A stretch of 64,000 nucleotides of DNA from a virus: IMG/VR virus record IMGVR_UViG_3300008952_000006, positions 62,001 through 126,000 of that record; one strand, given 5' to 3'. The notes below the pieces were generated by a model, which saw nothing but the letters and a program-made list of their open reading frames with translations, was not told where the DNA came from and made no database searches. The position numbers were made by a program, and so were the translations under genes. Shown here one piece after another: positions 35,701 to 43,126 of this stretch. Every line of letters starts with the position of its first letter. Positions within the stretch are counted from its first letter, which is position 1.

Positions 35701-38700
35701 GTCAGCCCTAAGAGAGACCGAATACCTTTTTCAAACACAGGGTTTGGTAGGGACGAGGCAAGCGCTATGTGGGACCAGTTTTTCCCCCCAGGCCCACCAG
35801 TGATATCCTCATCAAAAAGACCCCCCTTTTCAGGCTTTAGATCCTTTCCTCGGATAACGCGACTGCCATCCTTTATCTCACCGCTAGACATAGCCACAAT
35901 CTGCTTGTCTGTAAGAGGTGAAACAATGAGACCGTTTCCATCCTTCTCAACGTTCAACCCAAGAGCATTCATGTACGCTAGGAACTTCTCATAGGCAAAT
36001 GACGGCTTTGGCGACGGCAATATGGCACCAGTCTGGATCGCGGTCCAAACCTCGTCTTGGGCCTTGTCTCCCTTGTATGTAAGAGCATCTCTGATATTGG
36101 CCGTTGCGCCATGAGCAAGCATAGCGTAGAGGCCAAGCTCACCAAACCTTTGGGCCCCACCAGTTTTACCGCCGCTCTTAGGCACAAGATTGGCATCGTA
36201 GTCATAGCCATAACCATGAGACCTAGCGCTTAACTTCTTGTCCACTTGGTGCATCAGCTTAAGAAAGTACTGGTGACCAACCAAAACCGTGCCAAGACTT
36301 TTCCCTGTTTCGGGGTCAAAAAGTTCACGGGTCTCCGAGAGCCCCGCACCCTTCAGAGCAGCGTCTACCGCATCACGGTAACCCAACTCACGCTCATGCT
36401 CCTTAACCTCTACCTTCTTGGGGCCTGACTTTGTCTGTATGGTCCGAGTGTGTGCTTTAACACGGATTACCTTCTTTCGGTCATCTGACTGAAAGTTCTC
36501 AACCGCGTAGGGCTCACCGTTAGCAGCGGCAACATTCCCTAAAGCAGTCTCTAAAACTTGGCCTGGGTTGATCCGGCCAGGAACCCCAGAAGGGTTTAGG
36601 GCGATCTGGAGGGCGTTCCCATCAGAATCTTTGGGCATCTCCTCATCCGGTATTACAGCCGTGATGACCCCTTTATTCCCGTGGCGGCCAGATAATTTAT
36701 CACCAATGTCTGCGGGTTCTTCTGTCTTGACATGCACCAAGACCTCTCGCCCATTGCGAACGACGTCAGTAACCTCGCCACGATAGGGTTTATCCCAAAC
36801 AACTGACTTGTTCTTATAGGGACGCACCAATGACTTGTGTATGCCACGTAGAAGTAACTGTTCCTTGGAGGGCTCAACCTTCTGCAGGACTGTTGTGATT
36901 ACGTCCCCAGGGTTGACGATCTCACCCTTCTTGATGACTCCGTCAGCATCTAGCTTGGTGGCGTTTTCCTCTGAGATCGAACCTGGGTAATGCGCACGAA
37001 ACTTCTTAAGGCCCAGAAGCATGGTTTTGTCTACATAGGCGCGTTCTTTGTGCAGGTGGACACTTGTTAATTTCTCTGACGCAGACTCACTAATAACTAT
37101 ACCATCCTCAAACACCAGCCCCTTGTATGGTAAGTAGCCCACCCGCAAGTTCGTTCCCAAGGCCAAGGTTCCATTATTAGTGAAATTAGTATCAGCAATG
37201 ATTTGGCCCTCGGAAACCCTATCGCCCTTCTTAACTAAGGAGTTGCTGGTAATAAAGGCCTTCTTGTCATTAAGGGGGAAGTTATCGTATAGCTGCACGT
37301 CATGTTTCTTCCCGTCTGCGCTTTTTATGATGACCTTCGAGGAAGATACAGAAGACACAAAGCCGGAAACAGGTGATGAGTGCGACGTAAACCGACCCAC
37401 AATCTTCTCCCAAGTAGAGTAATCCTCATGCTTGTTACCAGACACAACCTGCACCAGTGGCTGCTCTGGGTTTTTTAAAGAGATAGACTGTGAAAGATGC
37501 CGAGTGGCCATGCCTGCCCGGTTTGCTTGATCCGAGGGTAAAAAAGGAACCAGATTAGCAGTAATAGAAAACATCTGCTTGGGTGACTCTAGTACATAGT
37601 CAACTTGGTCTGCCGCGACCTTGCTGGGGTCTTCACCGCCAGCAGGAATGACCACCACGTGATCGCTCTTCGGAGTGAGCGATTTGTTGGGGCCCTTTGA
37701 GTACTGATCCGAGAAGGCCACGTTCCCTACCGACAGCTCAGATGGGGACTTCTCGACGTATTTTCCCGCGTTAACATCGAATACCCTTATCCGTGGCGTT
37801 ACGCCCTTTTTACGGACCCCAAGGGAAAGGTGCCCACTAATGCCTGACCGTTTTCCTTCCGGGGTGTGTACTGGGTCGATAAACCCTAGAAAACTTGAGT
37901 CAATAAGCTTGGCCTCTTCCGAGATTGCTGCATCGCTCTGGATCCCCCCAGTACCCATAATGGTAGTTCGTAAGAAGCCGCCCATCATATCTACGGGGTT
38001 AACTTGGGATGTTTGTTGGGATAAGGACGTTGATGTAAAGAAAGCCTTGATGGGTACGTTAAAGATGTCGGGCGTCACAATGGCCCTGACGTTATCTTTA
38101 CGGTCCAGATTGTTCATCATCTTGTACGTGATTCTTCTCTTGGAATTCTGGATACGCTCAGGGATATGATTGTCAATTGACCAAAGCTCTTTAAATTGCA
38201 GCGAGTCGCGATTATCAACTTGAGCAGTGCCTTTGTTTATATCTACTAATTTCTGAGAAGATGCTAGAAGGGCCCCGCCTGTTACCGAGCTAAAGGCTTG
38301 GCCTAGCGTAACGGCAGTCGTGTCCTCTCGCAGACCCGTGTCCTTGAGCACCTCTTGTATGACGGGGGTTGCTTCCGCATCAGTTTTTACAGGCACGTTC
38401 CTGGCTAGGGCTCTGGATAGCTTAACAAGCTCGCCTCTTTTCTTTGCAGCCACAGCGCTCGTATACAGCTCTGGGCCCCAGGAAGACCGTATCGTATCGT
38501 CATCTACGCCCAGGGCCTGCAAGACTGGGAGGAGTTGGACATTTGTTGAGCCGTAAGACATCAAAAATCTTCGTTTGGTTGGGTCAAAACCAAGCCGGAA
38601 ACCGCGCCCTTTAGTTAAGTTGAACTGGGACTCGAGGTCACCGTTTGCCTTACGTCTGGCATAAACACCGGACTTCAAGCGCCACTGGTTGTCCGCTTGA

Positions 38701-39029
38701 TATTCTGTCCCGTCTATGATGTAGCTATATCTGCGTGTGATCTTTGGGAGGTTTAGTACCTTGAGTTTTTTATTGGAACTGACGACCTTCCCTGTCGCGT
38801 TGTCAACAAGAGAAAAATCACCAAAGATACCTTGCGCCCAGGTGCGGCCTCGGAGACGCGCCTTCTTCTGGCTTGCGATGTCGTCCTCATCCACAGGGTC
38901 ACCAACGTATATTTCCTTGGCCACAAGTGTGTGCTTCTTCCCTACCAAGGGAAAGAACCGTTTAATTTCTTCTATCGTCCCGTCTTCAAGGGTTTTCATC
39001 ACCCTCTGGGGATCGAGCACATTAGACAT
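32754..39029 (-). CDS. rpoBC: single-chain RNA polymerase, fused beta and beta' halves
   Basis: 2091 residues with no internal stop. Beta half: FIDPVHTPEGKRSGISGHL near 380, VPFLPSDQANRAGMATRHL, NLRVGYLPYKGLVFEDGIV, DIGDKLSGRHGNKGVI near 774 and GGAQRFGELGLYAMLAHGA near 955. Beta' half: LKPEKGGLFDEDITGGPGG then IALASSLPNPVFE; VLPPLFRPITAMEGGDLN; a rudder-lid region; VDRRQDISMRSVIVP near 1300; NADFDGD at 1419-1425 (the three catalytic Asp); trigger-loop region ending TTSGARAGLIKK; and a zinc site with CELSKGLCSKCYG. The N-terminal zinc-binding domain of beta' is missing. E. coli beta plus beta' total about 2750 residues, so this chain is compact. No alpha, omega or sigma is seen here. Position in the virion block leaves open whether it is packaged. 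Confidence 0.93.
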   Translation of the reverse strand: MSNVLDPQRVMKTLEDGTIEEIKRFFPLVGKKHTLVAKEIYVGDPVDEDDIASQKKARLRGRTWAQGIFGDFSLVDNATGKVVSSNKKLKVLNLPKITRRYSYIIDGTEYQADNQWRLKSGVYARRKANGDLESQFNLTKGRGFRLGFDPTKRRFLMSYGSTNVQLLPVLQALGVDDDTIRSSWGPELYTSAVAAKKRGELVKLSRALARNVPVKTDAEATPVIQEVLKDTGLREDTTAVTLGQAFSSVTGGALLASSQKLVDINKGTAQVDNRDSLQFKELWSIDNHIPERIQNSKRRITYKMMNNLDRKDNVRAIVTPDIFNVPIKAFFTSTSLSQQTSQVNPVDMMGGFLRTTIMGTGGIQSDAAISEEAKLIDSSFLGFIDPVHTPEGKRSGISGHLSLGVRKKGVTPRIRVFDVNAGKYVEKSPSELSVGNVAFSDQYSKGPNKSLTPKSDHVVVIPAGGEDPSKVAADQVDYVLESPKQMFSITANLVPFLPSDQANRAGMATRHLSQSISLKNPEQPLVQVVSGNKHEDYSTWEKIVGRFTSHSSPVSGFVSSVSSSKVIIKSADGKKHDVQLYDNFPLNDKKAFITSNSLVKKGDRVSEGQIIADTNFTNNGTLALGTNLRVGYLPYKGLVFEDGIVISESASEKLTSVHLHKERAYVDKTMLLGLKKFRAHYPGSISEENATKLDADGVIKKGEIVNPGDVITTVLQKVEPSKEQLLLRGIHKSLVRPYKNKSVVWDKPYRGEVTDVVRNGREVLVHVKTEEPADIGDKLSGRHGNKGVITAVIPDEEMPKDSDGNALQIALNPSGVPGRINPGQVLETALGNVAAANGEPYAVENFQSDDRKKVIRVKAHTRTIQTKSGPKKVEVKEHERELGYRDAVDAALKGAGLSETRELFDPETGKSLGTVLVGHQYFLKLMHQVDKKLSARSHGYGYDYDANLVPKSGGKTGGAQRFGELGLYAMLAHGATANIRDALTYKGDKAQDEVWTAIQTGAILPSPKPSFAYEKFLAYMNALGLNVEKDGNGLIVSPLTDKQIVAMSSGEIKDGSRVIRGKDLKPEKGGLFDEDITGGPGGKNWSHIALASSLPNPVFEKGIRSLLGLTGKEYDAIIASKLGFDSEGNLVEATEDTASGPSALALRLSSVDIEGDLAAAKEQIKTARRSDLDRVNKKIKYLLMLQKNKLSAEEAYVIDNVPVLPPLFRPITAMEGGDLNIDGVNMLYRDIALLNKKLDEAKGVLPESAVAGLRSDLYEATEALMGVQTATQGSVTVDGQPAPPGILHILSGRSSPKQSFFLQRLVDRRQDISMRSVIVPDMNLHLDEMGLPRKGAMKIYRPFVVKELVKMGYSPLKAREEVEKNTTLANKALDVAVSKRPVLFKRDPVLHKFGIMAFKPRLHKESAIHIHPLVVGGFNADFDGDTMAVFVPVSQEAVDESYKMMPSKNLFNPATGRVMYQPTLEGQLGLYLLTKWGKDVKKSYRNSKDALKDAKEGNISMSDVVQVGASKTTAGRIIFNSKLPKKVQSDRYLTDPTAVVDKKLLQNILHDIATKTPAEFADTADKIKELGFGHAYNIGFSFGLDDFKSLRDIREKHMAVARKQESVIQKQVGLNMISREAGDAKLVDLYTAASKAMSVEAKKLLDKSGNKLKAMESAGVKPSWAQLQQMLLSPMLVENAKGRVIPVPVSRSYAEGLQSSDYWVTTSGARAGLIKKVQSVQLPGALNKQIANTTISYVIAGDDCKTTRGIALAAADSDIVDRYLAKPVSAPGLKIPSGSLITPNMLSRLRSSKVDKVLVRSPLKCELSKGLCSKCYGIADNGNPIAKGVNIGLIAGTSIGERGTQLSMKAFHTGGVAGGGSSVVSGIHRVSQLLKMPEKLANSAILSPATGTISSVKVSPIGGHDITIGNQEVYVPGNLEVSVKSGAKVRRGQSLTGGIINPHELLEKTNIETVQRYLADEIHKVYEKEGIKKRNVEVVTKALTNLGKVTDPGDSSKFIRGDYISLSHANSLNKAMKNPIKTEPMLRGVETLPLDQTTDWLARLQYRKLKETFIRAANEGWESDIHGLHPAPGLAFSAEFGKKDKLTKGPY

Positions 39030-39113
39030 CCGTCCCTCCGTGCTAACACGGTGCGTTAGTTAGGTATAAGAACTATGGGCAATATAGCCCTCATAAGAAA
39101 AGGAGTACTGTTG
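39030..39113 (+). promoter_or_regulatory. divergent regulatory gap with GGTATAAG motif (39063-39070)
   Basis: This 84-base gap separates the RNA polymerase start (minus) from a small plus-strand gene. GGTATAAG ends 43 bases before the plus-strand ATG at 39114. The same 8-mer at the same spacing occurs before 43127. A near-palindrome (CTAACACGGTGCGTTAG, 39041-39057 region) could be an operator. On the minus strand, TATATT lies upstream of the GGAGGGACGG ribosome site of the polymerase gene. Confidence 0.45.
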
Positions 39114-39197
39114 ATGAGAGAAGCAAGCAAAACCACGCAAGCCTCGACAACCGAGGATCTGGCAGACGCAGTCGAAAAATCCCTGAGCGGTAAGTAA
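39114..39197 (+). CDS. 27-residue peptide
   Basis: Reads MREASKTTQASTTEDLADAV then EKSLSGK. AGGAG lies 8 bases before the ATG. The peptide is hydrophilic with a short helical part. It starts the two-gene plus-strand island between the polymerase and portal genes and ends 3 bases before the TTG of the next gene. Being so short, it could be a leader peptide for that gene or an independent small protein. Confidence 0.45.
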   Translation: MREASKTTQASTTEDLADAVEKSLSGK

Positions 39198-39200
39198 AAG

Positions 39201-39416
39201 TTGAAGACTGTAAAAAAGATCCAGTGCTTTATAAAGAGTGGTTGGTGCCGAACGCCAGCCAACTGTGGCGAATGCGAGTACTTTCTGGACCATAAAATAA
39301 ACCGTTGGGTTTGCGTCAAATGTCTTAAACATAACGATGCAACCTCCAGCTTTTTCCAGAAGGGGCGGTGTGACCGCTGCGAAAAGTCATCAGCGATATT
39401 GGTTTGTGTAGGTTAA
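39201..39416 (+). CDS. small zinc-ribbon protein
   Basis: 71 residues from TTG 39201 (no in-frame ATG before the Cys cluster). Three C-x2-C pairs (CGEC, CVKC, CDRC) plus Cys 9, 16 and 69 would bind two zinc ions in ribbon form, typical of proteins that touch nucleic acid or RNA polymerase. It sits beside the phage RNA polymerase gene on the opposite strand, which suggests a possible transcription accessory factor. Its stop shares TTAA with the portal stop. Role is inference. Confidence 0.5.
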   Translation: MKTVKKIQCFIKSGWCRTPANCGECEYFLDHKINRWVCVKCLKHNDATSSFFQKGRCDRCEKSSAILVCVG

Positions 39417-41380
39417 ATCTGTGCACTACCGGGTCCTGATCTAGGTGGTAACTTGTCTGGTAGTGGTTGCATGGGAGCCATGCCCCCTCCAGACAAAGCG
39501 TTATTCACCAGCATATACAAATCCGGGTTCGCGGCACGTAACTGTGCCAGAACCCGGTACCTTTCCACTTCATTCATCTTTTTTAGCTCGGAGGTCATTT
39601 TGCGAGCCTGGGCAAAAAGATCAACCATGGGGCTCTGTGTGGCCTGGACCGGACTCTGCGCTACGCCTTGGACCACGCCCCCCGCTGCCTCTTGCCCCTG
39701 CGCCTGCTCTGGAGCAGGTTGTTGTTGTTGCTCTGCCCCAGCCTGCTGCTCTGCCCCAGCCTGTTGTTGATCGGGGGAGCCGCCTTGCTGTTCTGCCCCG
39801 GGCGGAGGGCCGTACTGTTGCTGCATTTTTGCTTGGTTTTCTTGTTGCATGTTCTGGGATTGGATCTGATACCGAGTCTGGATAAGCATGGCTTCGCCCT
39901 GCGCCTCTGTTTGCTTAATCTGCTGCTCGCGTTGGGTGAGGTTAAGTCGTTGGGATTCCTTGTTTATGAGATCCTGCTCAGTGTCAAAGTTGTAGTCCCT
40001 AGATTGCAAGAAGGTTCTACGACTAATCATCCCCGCGTTAGCAAGGTTCATATCAAAAGAGGCCCGCTGAATATCATCAGCCATCTTGAAGGGCTTGAAT
40101 TTTAAACCGATCTTAGGGAGATTCAAAAACTGAGAAACGCGGTCTCGGATAAACTCAACACACCGAAGCATGTCTTGCCTATTGCCCAGGAACTCGTTTT
40201 CCAGGGCACGCAAGTTTACCGAAGCGCCCGAGTACTGGGCCTCGCCATAAAAGAAGCCCGTAGGGACACCCATCCCCGCGATGATTTGGTCGGAGTAAAC
40301 CCGTAGCTCTTGGTGCAGCAGGAGACTCCTGCCTTGACCACCAATCATTTGGTACCCGATAGGGACGGGCATAACAGGGATATGGTTATTGTCTTGCCGC
40401 CAGCGCTTTATCTGATGCTGAACTTCCTTCTGCCAGTCCGCTAAGTTGATTTGGGCATAAGGATTATTACCATCAGTCGATACCTGCGGAAACATAACCC
40501 GCATAGGGACAATATGCTCCAGGGCCACAGCTTCCTGGGCTTTTCGTAGTATCTGTAGAAAGAAGATGTCCTTTAGAACCGGAAGGATAAGGGGTGCTCC
40601 CCAACCGCTATCGGAGGGCTCACGAGAAATAGACGGCCTGCGACTGTGGAAGATCTTGGAGCTGTCTAGAAGGACAGACCTTTTCTTCCGTAAGGAGTCA
40701 ATAAAAGCTTGGGGAATCGTCTCCAACACATCAGGCTTGCCGAGGGTGATGTCGTTCTTCAATGTCCGGGGCATTTTATAGTAATAGAGGTAACGGCCAG
40801 TTATCTCATTGTATTTTATAGTAATATGCTTTGGGTTCCAGCGGATAAGGCGTATTTTAACAGCTGCCTTAACGGGCTCATCAACCACTTTCGCGGGTCC
40901 GTGGTGGTTGCATTGGGGGCAGTCAAAATGGAACTGGTAACCCTTCCACTTGTAGCCAGCTTTTTTAGCGGGCGCGCTGTGCCCGCAAGAGGTGCAGTGA
41001 AGAACTTTTGTGAACGGAAACGCCACAGAGACAAAAGAATTTCCATATGTATATCGATCAAGATTGACTTCAATCAAAAATGACCGCAGCAGAAACTGCT
41101 TCTCAAACAAGTCCTTATACGCCCCCACTAGACCAACATTATCATCTTCGTAAACCAAGTCCGTGATCGGATAAGTTGCTAATTTCTGGGTTACTGCATT
41201 TATAAGCGGATTGGTAAGCTGGTAGTAATGGCACCAGTCAAAGGTATCTTTGATGGTTTTAGGTATGTAATTTTTGGCAACGTCAAAGAACGGGCTAGGG
41301 TAAAAGGACTCCGGGCGGCCAACAGACTTTGCTCGAGAACTTGCGGAAGATAGGCCATACCTCTGTGATCCGTAATCCAT
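39413..41380 (-). CDS. portal protein
   Basis: 655 residues. Portal proteins form the dodecameric DNA gate of the head. Recognised elements: YTYGNSFVSVAFPF in the stem/wing region, the crown/stem block SGWGAPLILPVLKDIFFLQ, and a typical helix set GYQMIGGQGRSLLLHQELR then VPTGFFYGEAQYSGASVN. An insert at about 125-160 with CTSCGHS and CPQCNHH makes a four-Cys zinc ribbon. Residues 500-590 are Gln/Ala-rich and low in complexity. The tail is Pro/Gly rich. Gene order and length (typical 450-700) support the call. Confidence 0.75.
   Translation of the reverse strand: MDYGSQRYGLSSASSRAKSVGRPESFYPSPFFDVAKNYIPKTIKDTFDWCHYYQLTNPLINAVTQKLATYPITDLVYEDDNVGLVGAYKDLFEKQFLLRSFLIEVNLDRYTYGNSFVSVAFPFTKVLHCTSCGHSAPAKKAGYKWKGYQFHFDCPQCNHHGPAKVVDEPVKAAVKIRLIRWNPKHITIKYNEITGRYLYYYKMPRTLKNDITLGKPDVLETIPQAFIDSLRKKRSVLLDSSKIFHSRRPSISREPSDSGWGAPLILPVLKDIFFLQILRKAQEAVALEHIVPMRVMFPQVSTDGNNPYAQINLADWQKEVQHQIKRWRQDNNHIPVMPVPIGYQMIGGQGRSLLLHQELRVYSDQIIAGMGVPTGFFYGEAQYSGASVNLRALENEFLGNRQDMLRCVEFIRDRVSQFLNLPKIGLKFKPFKMADDIQRASFDMNLANAGMISRRTFLQSRDYNFDTEQDLINKESQRLNLTQREQQIKQTEAQGEAMLIQTRYQIQSQNMQQENQAKMQQQYGPPPGAEQQGGSPDQQQAGAEQQAGAEQQQQPAPEQAQGQEAAGGVVQGVAQSPVQATQSPMVDLFAQARKMTSELKKMNEVERYRVLAQLRAANPDLYMLVNNALSGGGMAPMQPLPDKLPPRSGPGSAQI
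39712..39800. repeat. tandem Gln/Ala-coding repeat in the portal C-terminus
   Basis: Imperfect repeats of a roughly 18-base unit around CTGCCCCAGCCTG encode the AEQQAGAEQQ-type stretch. The region expands the disordered portal tail. Its exact copy number may vary between relatives. Confidence 0.6.
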
Positions 41381-41391
41381 CTATACACCCC

Positions 41392-42063
41392 TCATGGAAG
41401 CAGCTTCTTAATTTGTACAAGAAGAGATCCAGAGGCCGCTTCTAGGAAATCTTTAACAGAGGTAGACTTCATAATTTGAACGTCGTCCTCATTTTTTCCA
41501 TTAAACATGGGCTTCCTTTTCATGTCTAATGCTCTTTTTACTTTATCTTGCTGGGAAGAATTAATAAATTCTACAAGATATGGGTTACTTGGTTCAAGCG
41601 ATCCCGGCCCGTAAGAGAGGCCGTAGTCTAGCATAACGGCAGCAACGTACTTGTAAACCTCCGAAGAAATTTCTGCATCTTCACGCAATTGGGACATTAT
41701 ATCTAGGGCTAAGGCTGCTCTATGGGGGGTAGGTCTTTGTACGATATCGAACTTGGGAGTTAATCCCACAAACCCCAGGACCACTTTTTCAAAGATCTCC
41801 CAGCGATTATACGGGGAGTCTGAGACATGGCAGGTCCTGATAGCCTGTATTTTGTTCCGGTTTACCTCAGAAATGGTTGTTCCCCAGGACCGTCCAATCT
41901 CGAGCCAGCACGTTTCCGGTTCCCAGCCAAGATATTCGGACCCAAACTCCCGAAGGAGCATTAGGTTGAGAACAAGTGGATGAGTCTCGCGATTCGTAAA
42001 AGCTTGCCTGGGAGTTTGCGGCCCCGTGCTGGCAACAAGATGTGGATTAGTAGTTATGGTCAT
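41392..42063 (-). CDS. unknown head-block protein, upstream of portal
   Basis: 223 residues, mixed helix and strand. Landmarks are LREFGSEYLGWEPETCWLEI near residue 35 and YKYVAAVMLDYGLSYGPGSL near residue 140. It lies between the portal gene (downstream) and a KxA-motif head protein (17-base overlap). It lacks the KTA motif. GGATGATAG precedes the ATG. No family is recognised. It may be a portal-associated or head-completion protein. Confidence 0.45.
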   Translation of the reverse strand: MTITTNPHLVASTGPQTPRQAFTNRETHPLVLNLMLLREFGSEYLGWEPETCWLEIGRSWGTTISEVNRNKIQAIRTCHVSDSPYNRWEIFEKVVLGFVGLTPKFDIVQRPTPHRAALALDIMSQLREDAEISSEVYKYVAAVMLDYGLSYGPGSLEPSNPYLVEFINSSQQDKVKRALDMKRKPMFNGKNEDDVQIMKSTSVKDFLEAASGSLLVQIKKLLP

Positions 42064-43045
42064 CTATCATCCGCGCAATCGCTTGCTTGTGTGTTACAGG
42101 CAAGCTGGAGAGCACAGATGCAGGATCTGCTGAGAATTGCTCTGAAAAGCCCTCCCCAAACGAATCTGTTAATCGCTCAGAGCCCCCATTCTGGGTCCAG
42201 TGAGCCACGGTGTCGGCTGTGTATTCGCGGCCATTGATTTCAAAAGGCTGGTCCGCAGACGCATTTTTTTCGACCGATGTCCCAAATACTGTCTGGTAAG
42301 GGTCTGGTATTACCTTATTATATAGGCCAGTAATGCCGTGGCGGATGTCAAAGTCAGCGATATCTTCGGCCAACTGGTCAACGTCTGCAGACGCGGACTT
42401 AACCAGAAGAGCCTCAAGCTCAGCAATTCCATCGGCCTCCATAACCGCTAGTTTCCTGGTATCGATACCTAAAGAAAAGTCACTCCCAAGCTCAGCGCGG
42501 GAGTAGTCTGCCATATCATCCGAAAAAAGGTCGTTAAAAACCCCGGCCTCTTTTACCTGCAGCATCAACCGTCGCTTACCCCTTGGGCTACACGCGGTGA
42601 AGGCATCTTTAACAACCTCGTACTGGTCGTTTTCGGTCACACCAAAAAGCTCTTCCAAGCTTCGGTCCTGAGCCTCTCCGCTATAGCCAAGATCTAAGGC
42701 TGCGGTTTTGCACAGAGTTTCTGGTGGAGTAAACCCAAAAGCGGTCAGAGCGGTGCTCAGTTTCTGGGCCGCCTCTTTTTGAAGCTCCTCGGGCAGGGCG
42801 TCTCCGTGAGCCGAAAAGTACATCGCGGAAGCAATAGTGTTACCAGCATCGACAATGGGTAGCTTATGGGCTTTTCCTCGCCCCGTGTCCACCACTAGAG
42901 CGTAATCCCCGTCTTTAGGGGTCGTGTTCTGGGATAGATCAGCGGCCACCTTAACAATAGGGGGAATTCCTTTTTCGGAAAACTCTTTTCGGAGGAGGAG
43001 GCCTCCATCATCGTAGTGATCTAGCACTGCTGGTAATTCTTTCAT
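42047..43045 (-). CDS. head-block protein with KxA motifs
   Basis: 332 residues from ATG 43045 (GGGAG five bases upstream; an upstream GTG overlaps that site). A compact alpha-beta domain (DYALVVDTGRGKAHKLPIVD) is followed by helical stretches. Motifs IVKVA (30-34), LQKEA, LCKTA, QVKEA, VKSA and VEKNA are spread along it. It opens the minus-strand portal operon. It may be an internal or core protein that is processed. No enzyme motif is visible. Confidence 0.5.
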   Translation of the reverse strand: MKELPAVLDHYDDGGLLLRKEFSEKGIPPIVKVAADLSQNTTPKDGDYALVVDTGRGKAHKLPIVDAGNTIASAMYFSAHGDALPEELQKEAAQKLSTALTAFGFTPPETLCKTAALDLGYSGEAQDRSLEELFGVTENDQYEVVKDAFTACSPRGKRRLMLQVKEAGVFNDLFSDDMADYSRAELGSDFSLGIDTRKLAVMEADGIAELEALLVKSASADVDQLAEDIADFDIRHGITGLYNKVIPDPYQTVFGTSVEKNASADQPFEINGREYTADTVAHWTQNGGSERLTDSFGEGFSEQFSADPASVLSSLPVTHKQAIARMIDDHNY

Positions 43046-43075
43046 GTTCTCTCCCACAAGGGCTTGGATGTTTTT

Positions 43076-43083
43076 GGTATAAG
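43076..43083 (+). promoter_or_regulatory. GGTATAAG promoter-like motif before the replication block
   Basis: GGTATAAG lies in the divergent gap between the portal operon and the plus-strand replication operon. It ends 43 bases before the ATG at 43127, the same distance as the copy at 39063-39070. Identical motif and spacing at two independent divergent gaps suggests a phage-type promoter for plus-strand units. Confidence 0.45.
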
Positions 43084-43126
43084 CAAACCGGAAGCCCCAA
43101 ATTTGTAATTCAACCCGGAGGGTCTA

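Noticed and set aside
32754-39029. Intein or group I intron in the RNA polymerase or terminase genes
   Set aside because: All expected motifs follow each other without insertions of endonuclease or splicing blocks.
39056-39332. Two 87-90 residue minus-strand frames opposite the small plus-strand island
   Set aside because: No ribosome sites. The plus-strand frame has a Cys pattern typical of a zinc ribbon, which chance would not give.
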